A DNA stretch of 64,000 nt. Source: Xiphophorus maculatus (Eukaryota > Chordata > Actinopteri > Cyprinodontiformes > Poeciliidae). The stretch lies in the NCBI RefSeq assembly GCF_002775205.1, contig NC_036451.1:20446351-20510350 (forward strand), read 5' to 3'. The position numbers and the translations under genes are program-made. The notes beneath the pieces were generated by a model. The model had not been told where the DNA came from and did no database searches. It saw only the letters and a program-made list of their open reading frames with translations. This document shows, piece by piece, positions 1 through 11,900 of this stretch (position 1 is its first letter; every line of letters starts with the position of its first letter).

Positions 1-111
1 TTATAAAGAACTGCAAATGGTCATTCTTTGAATGTGCAACATTAAGTGGTCACATGTACTAAAATCAAAAGCTATTTCAATCAAAAACATCTTAACAGAT
101 CAAGTTACATG

Positions 112-799
112 TTAACATAGGACCCCTACTTTGATATCACCTGCACAATTCTTGATCCATTGAACTTGTGAGTTTGTGGAAAGTTTCTGCTTGAATTTCT
201 TTGCAGGATGTAAGAATACCTTCCCAGAGCTGCTGTTTTGATATGAAATGCAGTCCACCCTCAGATCTTCTGCTTGAGCAGGGGTGGGCAACTCCAGGCC
301 TCGAGGGCCGGTCTCCTGCAACTTTTAGATGTATCTCTACTTCAACACACCTGAGTCAAATAATGAGGTCATTAGCAGGACACTGGATATCTTGACTGCA
401 TTTAGGAGGTGATTCAGCTGTTGGATTCAAGTGTGTTGGACCAGGGAGACATCTAAGAGTTGCAGGACACCGTCCCTCGAGGACCAGGATTGCCCAACCC
501 TGTGCTTGAGGATACTCCAAATAATTTCTATTCGGTGTCCGAATAGTAGGTTCATGCACCGCAAGCCTCTGGAGGATCCTCCACCTTGAGGTTCCAGAGG
601 CTCCAGCAGCTTCAAATAACTGTTTGTTGCTTTGTAAGGGTATTTTAACAGCTGCTCTCTTACTCCGATGAATTTGTCTGACAGAAACCTTCCTCATTCT
701 GCCTTTATCTGTACAAACCCATCTTTGTTCTGAATCAGCCACAAATCTCTTCACAGAACGATAAACGCTTTGGTCACTTGGAGGAAACTCAAAAAGCAA
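112..799 (-). mobile_element. Tc1-like transposase relic, interrupted by a hAT MITE
   Basis: On the minus strand an open frame runs from 799 to the hAT element and resumes in the same frame on its other side, from about 270 down to 112. The part around 540-680 contains LQSNKQLFEAAGASG followed by RILQRLAVHEPTIR, which resembles the N-terminal helix-turn-helix of fish Tc1-like transposases as I remember them. No terminal inverted repeats or catalytic DDE region were identified, so this is a fragment. The family call is a memory-based resemblance. The shared reading frame on both sides of the insertion is seen directly. Confidence 0.45.
279..502. mobile_element. hAT-type miniature inverted-repeat element with 8-bp target duplication
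   Basis: The 224-bp element starts CAGGGGTGGGCAA and ends TTGCCCAACCCTG, which are inverted hAT-like termini. It is flanked on both sides by the identical 8-mer TGCTTGAG (271-278 and 503-510), the target duplication length expected for hAT. The two halves are imperfect inverted repeats for roughly 90 bp, so the element can fold into a long hairpin. It has no coding capacity. It sits inside the transposase-like relic described above and is therefore the younger insertion. Confidence 0.9.
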
Positions 800-2361
800 T
801 AAAACTAAAATCCCACATGGTCAGTTGATCCTTAAATGCAGAAAAACTTCAAACTGAGACAATATGGTAGAAGTAACGCATCCTGTCTGGACTCAGCAGA
901 ACACTGTGAATCCCACACCCCTGATCCCAACACACATCTACTGATCAGAGCAAGCCTCACACAATCCTTAATGAGATGGCAGACCTCAGTCCTCCTTGTT
1001 TAGAATAACATTAACACAATAATGTCCAGCAACACAAGACTGAAAACTGTGTAATATGAGCTTAAAAGTACCCAGAATAGCACAGTTAGCGTGTTAATAA
1101 AACCATACGCAATGTGGAAAAATCTAAAAAGTTTGTATTCAAGAGAATCTTGCAGGGAGCCACAAAATGATCAAAATCAAGAATTTTCCCTCCCCTCCAT
1201 TTGCAATTAACAAAGATGGAGATGAGGATGGGCATAATTCACTGGTAAAGATGCATTTTCAAAGCGGCCAAAGCATTAAGTGATACTGTACAAACTTACT
1301 GAAAATCGCCAAAAAATATTTCAAGTTCAGACATTTTACAGACCAGCCCTCGTTTTATTTACGGAGTTATTCAGACTTTGACCTCGGTTGTACCTTCACG
1401 TTTCATGTTTTTCGCAGTGAATTTCTGTGTCCAAACTCACTTTGTTTCGTTTGCAGACAACATGCCTGCAAAGCTGGAAACACAAAATATGCTTTATCTC
1501 ACCCTGTGAGGCAGGCCTTGTCACAATAACATACTCCACTCCATTTGGTGAAATTATGTCATTCCTCTTCATGGCACTGAACTGCCAAAATTAGCGATGT
1601 TGCTTCATATTTGTTGTTGGAGACGCTTGGGCTCTTTTTCTGGTCTTCATACCATTGTCAAAGACTTTCCATCGATTATACATAAACCCGTTTACAAGTA
1701 CGCATTCAAACGGTGCAAAGCTTAAGCAGAAAGGCACGCACACATCACGTTTTACACCGTGACACAATGCAGCCCTCACCGAGATGACAGAGGAGGGAAC
1801 AGATGTAAAAGATGAAAGGAGAGAAGGAGGAAGAGAAAGCAGGATGGGTGGAGGGAGAGTAAGTGTGCTGACAGGACTGTGACGGGGCTTAATTACCAAG
1901 CGAGCGCTGCATGCTGGAAGCAATTTCTAAGGATTGTTGTCATTTGAATGGATTAAAACGCCTTTCCATTGGACTAGGCTGTCTCACTGCCAGTTTGTTT
2001 CTGTGGTGGATTAGAAGTCGAGTCGAAGGCATAAAGTAGAAAAGGGACGGAAGCAGAGAACAGTGTCACAAAGGGCACTTTAAGGCAACACGGTGCAAGA
2101 GGGGGGAAAAAGATTCACGAGAGAAGAAAAACCGCGACAATCCTGTACGCCGCAAGACAGGAAACGGGCTGTGTGAACACACAAAGAAATCTGAAAAGAT
2201 TAATAACCTCTCCCTTTTTATAGTCTTACACTCTCCTCTCTGTTTTGTTACAGTGTGGATGTTTACCAATTTTAGTAAAAGAAAAAACAGCATGCATAAA
2301 TTTTAAGATGAGTAACCTGCCTTTTTTAGTTAACCCTTCTTGTCTCCCTTCCTTCTCGCAG

Positions 2362-2520
2362 ACATCGAGGGCTGCGAGCACTCGTGGAGAAAGTTTCACG
2401 GCCACTGCTACAGGTATTTCAGCCGCAGACACACCTGGGAGGATGCCGAGAAGGACTGCAGGGAGCACAGCGGTCACCTGGCCAGCATCCACACTGCAGC
2501 AGAGCAGAATTTCATCAGAG
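2362..2520 (+). CDS. ncan: ncan lectin domain exon 1
   Basis: Acceptor TTCTCGCAG and donor AG|GTGGGT bound a 159-bp exon that enters and leaves in phase 1. It encodes the N-terminal third of the lectin fold: [20 protein letters not shown] followed by [18 protein letters not shown]. It contains the first three cysteines and the conserved HLASIH strand. Confidence 0.93.
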
Positions 2521-5500
2521 GTGGGTGGAGGTCGCAATCTATTCACAGAATGAAAACCCATAGAAAGCACACCTAGGAGGGAAATTCACCAAGCAGTGCA
2601 GTCTCTATATTTATTTGAAATTGTTGCTTTTATGCTACTTCTTTTGTTTTTGCTGCTGGATTCACTGAGCACATTGTAATAATTAGTCACAAATACACGA
2701 GGTGCAGAAGTAACTGGAGAGAGAAAGTGTTTTAATGTTTTTTTTATATATATTTTTTTTAATTTACAGAGAACTTCTAATCCTCAACAGAGGAGCAAAA
2801 ACATATATGACTGCAGAATTCTTAATGACCTTTGTAATCAAGACGTGACCACGTACTTTGCAAAAGAAAGTGAAATGACAGATTAACTATGGAATAAAAC
2901 GATTTGATTGAAATCAAAATTGTATTAGACATGTAGTCTATTCAAAGTTTTTAATTTGGCTAATTAAGGGAGAAAATGGTCAAAGCAACGCTAAACTGAT
3001 TTCATAATTCATTATTTTTTATTTTAAAAGTACAGTGCAAAACTGACAGATACTGTCCTTTTGATGATGATTGTTTTTTGTCGCGCAATCTGAAGGTGAT
3101 CAGTTCACTTTCAACCTTCTGAGGTTTTGATCCAAGAACGAATCAGACAAAGTTCACGTTTTTTTCCCCTGGATGACTTCTTTCACAATGTCACACAAGG
3201 AAGTAGTGTGTTTGAGGTGATTCTTCAAAATACATCTACAGATGTGCCTCCTGTTAACTCAGATCAGTTCATTAAAGTAAAAGATGACAAAGCCATAATA
3301 TCAACATCTGGGTCTCTGTATAATTGTGCAAAGAAATAGTAACCTCAGCTTATGTACGCTACACTTACTTCATTTAAGGCAAATACATATTTTTAGCTCT
3401 TGGGGTTTTTCATGGCAAGTAAATAGAGAACAATTGCAAGTTTTCTAGTCAAACGAGTGTTTGATTCTTATGTTTCTGCCAGTCTTAGACTCACTGTACA
3501 GTATGTTTGTTGACCACAGTCAGCAGTTTGTTTCAACTTGAACATACTCTGCTCTGTCTCTTGGCGCCTCGTCTCTTCAACCCCGTCGTTTTCCCCCTCC
3601 AGCAGCACTCTATCGCCACTTGAGTTATGACATCAGGATCACCAGCAGCATGATCCTGAAATGTTCAACTCGCTGTCTGTCTCAGTGAGACCACAGTACC
3701 ATCCATCTACCGCTTCTTCTTTTTTTTCTTTTTTTTTTTTAAATTTCCAAAAAAAAAAAACAGTGCTCAGTTGCCTTGAAAATCGGTGTCTCCACCCCTG
3801 CAATAAAGGGTTCAGAGCCATTAGCAAGATTAATGGACCCATTAATGATATTAATCATCAACGTGATTGAAATTTTAATATGTACAGTATGTGCAGGGAC
3901 TTTTGCACGCCCACACATGCAAATGAGTTTAAGCCAAAATTCCATTAGGGAAATTTCATTCACAAAAAACAACAAAAAAAAAAAAACACTGAACAGTCAT
4001 CCTTTATGCATCTCAGACATTGCTGGTTGCTGTTATTGTCTCTCTGCTGCAGCCAATAAGTAGGACCTTCAGTCTTAACGCAGGAAACTTAATTTCTCAA
4101 CCTAATAAATGTTTTTGGACATTAAAATCATATGCGATCATACATTCTTTGTGTTTTAGACAGACTTGGAGAACACCGTTACATTTTGGCAAAAGTGTTT
4201 GTTAAATATAAGATTTCTAAGACTTGATTTATTCATTTGTCTTACATCTGACGCAGGTCTGAGCCACGACAATACCTGGATTGGGCTGAACGATCGTACA
4301 GTGGAGGATGACTTTCAGTGGACGGACAAGACAGACCTGGTGAGGAAGCAATTACTGCCAACCAGCAGAGTTTAAAATGCTACATATAAGGGATGTGATG
4401 AGACACAAAATAATATCTAATTTATACAAAAAAATATCATGATCACTGATATACTTTTTAAAAAAAATAAACTTGATTATCATGTAACGAATCACTTATC
4501 AGAATTGAGTTTTCCTGTTTAGACTCTGTTGTCTTAAATGTAATTTCCTCTACCGTTAGCATGTATCGATTTATATGATATGCACTTGGATTTATTTTTT
4601 GCTTCACTGCTGACACACAAACTGTCTCAACATTAAAACCAAGCCCTTTATTTGTTGCCAACATCATTGCAGAAGTTGTCAGTAACATTAATACAAAACT
4701 AAAGGTTTATATTAAAGGTAAATATTTAAACTAAAGGTAAATATTGGAAAATAGTCCACACCAATGAAAGCAAACACAGCAGTAAATGCAGTAAGAACTT
4801 TATAAAATCCAAGTACTGTGAACAGATACTTGGATCAGACTGCGCAATCCTGGTTTCATGAGAATTTTGGTTGTATTTTTGGAAAAATACATTTGTTTCT
4901 TTCCACAAATACTGTAGAGGTTTTATGAATTACAAATTGTTTAAAATTAAATTAAGCCTGATCTAGTGGATCCCAGACACCTTAAGAAAACTGAAATGGC
5001 CCTTTAGTTCCAGCAGGAAGCTACATTGTAGCAGATGCCGGGTGTGGTTTTCTCAGACTACTTGCAAATTGTTTTTACCTCATTTTGTTCGCCTGCCACC
5101 ATTTATCTGTTCTGCAGATAACCCAAAGTACTCCCACAAAAACTATTTTAAGGTAATGGATGCTTTTCTAATCTTAATGTAACCAAATTTTATCAGCAAG
5201 TCCTACCAAATCTTTATTAGCTGACTCTGTCGACATATCAGGGCAGCACAAGAACTACTTCCTTTCTCACTTCAAAATAAACATCTCAAACATAGCATCT
5301 GTTTCAAAGCACTTCAGAGCTGACAGAAAGCACAAACCCATTGCAGCAGACAACTAGAAATCACTTTTAGAGATGGATGACACTTTGACAAGAAATCTAA
5401 TGCCGTTTTAATGAGATCTTATTGCTTCCCATAGTGAGTAAAACTGTATCATCAAAAACATTCAACACATGTTTTGTTTAGTTTTTTATTCAGCTGTTGT

Positions 5501-5890
5501 CATTCTTAACTTTCTGCATGTGTACGTTTCTTTGCGTCTGTAGCAATACGAAAACTGGCGGGAAAACCAGCCTGACAATTTTTTTGCCGGAGGAGAGGAC
5601 TGCGTGGTAATGATCGCCCACGAGAACGGCAAATGGAACGACGTGCCTTGCAACTACAATCTGCCCTACGTCTGCAAGAAGGGAACAGGTGAGAGCCTGG
5701 GGCTGCAGTACGGAGCAGCACTCAGCAGGATGGAGGAGAAATTCATCAAATTTAAAGAGTGAGACTGAGGAGCAGGGGCTGAGCAAGACGGATACAGTGG
5801 AAACAACTGTGCTCCTCTTCTCAGTTTGAGACTTAAAAGTGCAATTATGAGGTATAAAAAAAGGTGAGCAAAAGTTCTTCAGATTTTTTT

Positions 5891-5969
<79 letters not shown>

Positions 5970-8900
5970 CAGTTCAGACGTGTTCCAGCCCCTCTGCTGT
6001 TAAACCTCAGGGATTGATAAAAAAAAAAAAAAAAAAAACTTAAAATGATGATGAACACCCTGACTATGTCATACTTTACATTACACACGTCTCCCGTAAG
6101 GAGGAAGAGATTACCTCTGAGCCTCTTCAATCAGGACATGTTCAGCTCTTCAGAGTCTCATCATCCTCTTTCATTGACATTAGGCAACTTTCAGCAAGCT
6201 GCTCAAATTATTCTTATAAAGCTTGGTCTTCATAGACAACAGAGCAAACATATTAATCGGTTTGTCCCTTTGTGAACTTCTTGTCACCTGTTGAGGTTTC
6301 TCTCTGTTCTACAGCCAGAAAACTGCCACTGATTTACATACAGGACGCATTTATGATCAAAGGCTAAGATACTGGCATATGAGCCTCCTTCTTTTAACGA
6401 CAACTTCCACACCACAAGTGTTTTTTGTCAGTGCGACCAGGAAGCACCAACAAATGACACATCGGTGAAAGATTTTTGACTTTTTGTCCAGCCTGTACCA
6501 GTGAATTTCTGGTCATCAGCCAATTTCTCTGCGCGTCTCTTTGACTGATCTTTAAATCAAAAATTAACTGGTTGTTTTAAAACACTAGGCTTTATGGTAA
6601 TGGAGATGAGAAACCAAAAACACAAATAGATCTACAACTAATTAAAAGTTTTGCTGAGGATGTCGCAGTAAAGAGCTTTAAAGGAGAAAGCTCGGCCCTT
6701 TTTTAGACAGTCACTATGATAATTTAACCAAATCAAGTCTGCTTCTCCAAAACACAGAGAGCGTTCCTTCTGTCGCTGACGTAACGTGGAGCCCTCTGGA
6801 GGCGGTCCTGCTCCATTTCAGAATAAGCGCAGAGCTATTTCCTTCACAAGGAAGGTGTTGCACCACCTCTGAAGCACACTCTCACAAGTCCCCAGCATCG
6901 GGCCCACCTCTGACCTCAATCAGTCACTTGAAATCACCAGAATCTTTTCATCTTCCCGCTACTCCCCGCCGTCAGCCCCTTCTCCACTCCAAGTAACCCC
7001 GTGCACTGTCTTGTCCGATCAGTGGAGTTTGTCAGCGCCACGCTGCGAGTTCCCTGCCGGATTTCTAATTACCCCCGCTCAGGTGATCTGTTTGTCTTCT
7101 CATCACATGAACCTATCAGACATTGATCGACCACCTGGGAGGCAGCCAAGGAGGCGCATCACGCAGCCGGCAATGATTTTTCTTCCTGCTTAACTCAGAA
7201 GAGGAAAGAGATTAAAATGAGTAACATTATATGCATATATATGTACAGACAAAACAGTCTTTTTAGATGCTGTTCAAATACCGAGCCTCATTAGTGATCT
7301 ACTTGTTGAAACTGGTAAAATTGTTTACCTTTGGATTACAGTTTCATTACAAATACATAATATTAAGTTGCTAAACTTGGTGTCAAATTCTACATATTGC
7401 ATTTTCGTAGACGAGATAGAGTGTGTTAACATATTTTAGTAAAAGTATGTTTTTTTTTTACATTTTTATTATGACAATAATGCACCACTAATTAGCATTT
7501 TGAGGAAAATTGGAAAACTAGACCTATTAGGGGTTAGGCTGTGCATTTGAATTTGGAAAGCCTGCCCGGGAAATCTCAGTCATTTGCTTTGAGCTCTTTC
7601 ATAAAAAAAGAAAAAAAAGAAAAGTGTGAGGGGGATTCACCTTCAGAGGACATGCAGTCTGAAATTGTTACACTTTTGATGGATTATTGTGTCCTATAGG
7701 TTGGAAGCGGAATTTGCATGGTGTCCTGTGAGCCCTCCATAGTTCTTCAGCTCCTCTTGTTTTTTAGTCTCTTTTTGAGAATTTCCATAGTCTAAAAGTC
7801 TCAAGAAAAGCAAAGTGGCAGAAATGACAACTGGGATATGCAAAGAAGCATTAAAGGTGGGAAACCAGAACCTGGCGGTTTATATGCATTGTAAGGCTGA
7901 GTAATTGGTATCTCTGGTGGGGCTGCGGAGATCTGCAGCTCAGGTGGGAGAATGTTGCGTATTAAACAAACGTAACATTGATGGAAACGTGGCCAGAAGA
8001 AATTCACTGCTTGAAAAACCTCTGTTTAGTCTCTTTCAATTTGCCAAAAGCCACTCTGTGTTGGACTCACACAAGAATCTAAGAATATCTTAAAAAGTTT
8101 GAGGGGTCTGAAAACTTTTGCAGGACACACTAAGATTTTTGTGTTTCTTCAGTATTTTTGGTTCTAGTGCAAATATCGTAGTACACTCGAAATGAGACAA
8201 AACTAACTTACAAGCAACTTTTCAGCAAGATATGAGACATTGTATTAAGTCAGTAATTTCTTAATGGTGATGAAAAAGTTATAAGTGAAATAATCTGCCA
8301 GTGAAACTAATACTTTTTCATCAATATTAAAGAATTATTTACTTAAAACAATCTCCATTTCTTTCTAAAAAGTTACTTTGAACTTAATTTTGTCTTATTT
8401 CAAGTGCACTAAGATATTTACACTAGATTCCTCCATCCATTGTCTAACCCCCTTGTCCCTAGTGGGGTCAGGAGGGGTGCTGGTCTCTATCTCCAGCTAA
8501 CGTTCCGGGCGAGAGGCGGGGTCACCCTGGACAGGTCGCCAGTCTGTCGCAGATTTACACTGGATTCTAGACCAAAAATACTTTAAGGTTTTGTGCTTTT
8601 GCAATGTGTAGTTAGCGTTTGTTTATGCTCTAAGAAAGATTCACATGTTCATCTAGCGAAGGAAAGCTCAAAACTGCACAGAGATGATAAGAGTGCTATA
8701 GGAGAACAGCTCAGGCCTACTCCAGTTTGGGGACGTTGTTTTAAAAAATCGCTTTGTATCTCTGCGTTTTAACAGCGCTGCACAAATGAAACCATCACCT
8801 CTCAGTTGCCCCCAGCAGCCTGTCACCTGCAACATTCACAAAGACGAGCATTTTGCATTTTGGTCTTTAGTAACAAAAAAGTGAATCTGTCAACATGAAG

Positions 8901-11900
8901 CTCTTCCACGTGAGCTTCTCTCTCTCTCCCCTGGTCGAAAATGCACACATGCAGCCACTTTACATCTCTCTTGTTTTTCCCTGTCGTCATTGTCAGTTGG
9001 TGTGCAGATGCTTTGAGGCCGTAAAGGAGCGCTGAGAGGACCCAGCATCAAGCTGTCTGCAGCTCTTCGCATTCCTCCGCCTCACACTGACAACCCCCCG
9101 CTACACAGGAATAAAGGCGCAAATAATCCCTCTGTAGCTGCTCACAGCATGAATAAACACAGCCAATGTATGCAACTTTTAGAAAACATAAACAAATGTG
9201 TCTGGGTAAGCTTTATGAAGTGTACATTTTTAGTATTATTTAAATGTATGTACAAGAGGAAAATGTGTAAAATAGTCAACGTAGTCCTGCAGTTTCCAGG
9301 CGTATGCCTGCGCCTCCGGTGTGCCGCTACCTTGTGAACAACATTTTTTGTGGATTTTCTGGTGTAGATCTTTTCATTCTGACTTATAGAGTTTGACATC
9401 CAGGGCTTTATGCTGCAAAGACCTTTTCTGACTTAAAAAGTGCTCTGTGAAATCTCTGCTTTGGTTGCTTCTTCTGGGTTTAGTGACATTTGCTTTCATC
9501 CATCTTTCAGTATATCTGACTTGTCTTGCCATCGCTGCAAAATTAAAAAAAAGAAAGAAAATAAACTCCACATGGGGAAAAGGCTTGTAGGCAAAGAGAA
9601 AACTACCTTTTAGCCATCAGTCTTCGTTGACTCGGTGATTTTCCTGTGTCAAAAAGAGTCTGATTTTCCCCTCCCTTCTTCTTTCACAACCCATTAAACT
9701 GTAAATGTGGCATTAGGATTTCCATCTGAATTAATGATACTGCTTCGCCTTTTAGAGGGTGTTAAATCATTTACGTTGGGAAAACTTACAAAGATATTCT
9801 GATTGCATATTTGGTTATTCCTGTGATGCACGAATAAAGTTCACGGAAGAAATCGGCGGTAGTTTGACAGTCGGACAATATTTGCAGTGAAAGTCACATT
9901 TATTGGCACCATGCCGCATTTAATGGTAACATGATGCGAAGAACGCCTGACAATATATTAATCTTTTATTGCAGCAGCAAAGTCGAGCATGAACAATTTA
10001 TAAAACAGAACGTTTAATTTGAGTACATTTCTTCATTGGAGGAAAATCTCGTCTTCTGGAAAGAATTGTTTTGAGCAGAATCACTGGTGGCGCCTGCTCT
10101 AATAATCCATTTGAAATGAAAGTAAAGCATTTTCATTCATACTTGTATTTATTCATTTATGACTAATTAGTAGCCCTCTGTTTCTCTGGACTATAAATAT
10201 GATGTGACTCAGGACATTTCTCATCACCACTGATCACCAAGGTAGATGACATATATTGTGTTTATCTTGCCCGTGACCAGGATGTTAGGTGAGGTAAAGA
10301 AAATCTCCAAAACTCACAGTTGGAGAACAACAGACAGGGGTGACATCTTGAGTTTATCAAATCTCCAAAACAGCCATTGGAGCCCAGAAGAACCCGGGTT
10401 CTGACATTTTCCCAGGAAAACAAGGTGATATTTATACCGCCATCACAAACATTAACATGTAGAGTTTCTTCAGCTTCACTGATGCTGGTTAGATGAGTCA
10501 GTGGTTGATCGACCAGCAATGTATCTTGTGAAAAATCACGCAGACCCATAGGAGCCCTGTTATGCATGACATTATTAACCTTTTACATTTTTAATGAAAA
10601 AAATGTGGTGAACTCCACCAAAAAACTAAAAATGCATACGAGTACCTATTAGCCTACTGATGTACAGTACAGACCAAAAGTTTGGACACAACTGTGTGTC
10701 CAAACTTTTGGTCTGTACTGTACTTCGATAGGTTAATGATTCAAAAAGCATAAACAAGCCAACACAAAAGTGAATCAACAAGTCTGAGCAAAAGTTATTG
10801 GAGAAAACTGAATGCTGTCCTATGGAAGAGTGGTAGTTGTGCAGAGTATTAACAACAAAGGTACCAAAAGCTTTGATGACACAAAAAAAAACCTATTAAT
10901 TCTTAACGTTTGATTTTTCTCACTTGTTGAATTTAACAGTACTTTTTAGTACAATTTTTTTTTGTATAGATTTTTTCTGTCTACATGCATGTTTTTAATG
11001 TCTTCTTTATATTATTTATCTATTCGTGGTGCTCGGTACTTTGTTTCAGGTGCAGCTGGTGTTACAGCGCTACGTAAAGTTGTTGTTGATGATGATGATG
11101 ATTTTTAGCCAATTCTACCTAAAAAGACATGCAGTTCAGGATTAATATGAGATAAAACTGTACCATTGTGATTAGTTCAGAACTGATCCTGAATGTCCAT
11201 CACTAATATTTAGTTAAGATCTACCTGTGAGTTGTGTTTGCATTAGCTTTTAAGTGTAGAATAGATGCATGTAACGGAGATTATTCCCCATTACATGTAA
11301 AGCAGGTGACAGCTGAGTGTCAGCTCTGTGACTCCTAACCAGACAGTCTCAGCCCATCCAGCATTACCGCAGGAGACTGTTGGAGTGCTTCCCTGTGGCT
11401 TTCCCATCCTGTCAGTCTCTGCACAGCGTGTCGGTCCCATCTCCTGCAGCTTCTGTAAACATTTTCCTTATCCTCGCTCCTCTTCTCATATGTCGAAATT
11501 GCATTTTTACCTTGACAGGCGCCCACTCACACTCAAGTCTTACACTGACTTTGCTGTCCTGCAGAAACGAAATCCAGATTATGATGCTTGCAGTGCGGTA
11601 ATGCTCTAAGAAAACTGTAAGCCAAAGTCTGAATGTGTGTCTGTATGTGTCCTTAAATTTGGGATTTTGTAGGGATGATGAACCCATAAGATCCTTGCAA
11701 TTTAAAGACTATTTGTGTAATGAAGAGGGGGCATAACCAAGCTAAAGCAGACAACTTGGAAACTGTTTTTAAAATCTAGATAGAGGAAGTAAGACGGGAT
11801 GTTTTTAGATTTTGTATTTGCTAAAGAAGTGATATCTAAGTTTTGAGTTGTGTTCTGTGAAGTCAGCCGGCCCCAAATCAGGTTAACAATCATCGTTGGT

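Larger units (their letters stand above)
1..2361 (+). other. ncan: Upstream intron of ncan (5' portion of the gene not in window)
   Basis: No exon was recognised before the first lectin exon at 2362. I looked for the cysteine-rich EGF-like exons that precede the lectin domain in lecticans and did not find one. The stretch holds a transposase-like relic interrupted by a hAT miniature element (about 112-799). The rest, about 800-2340, shows no recognisable structure. The gene's 5' end, including its hyaluronan-binding G1 region, must lie upstream of the window. Confidence 0.6.
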
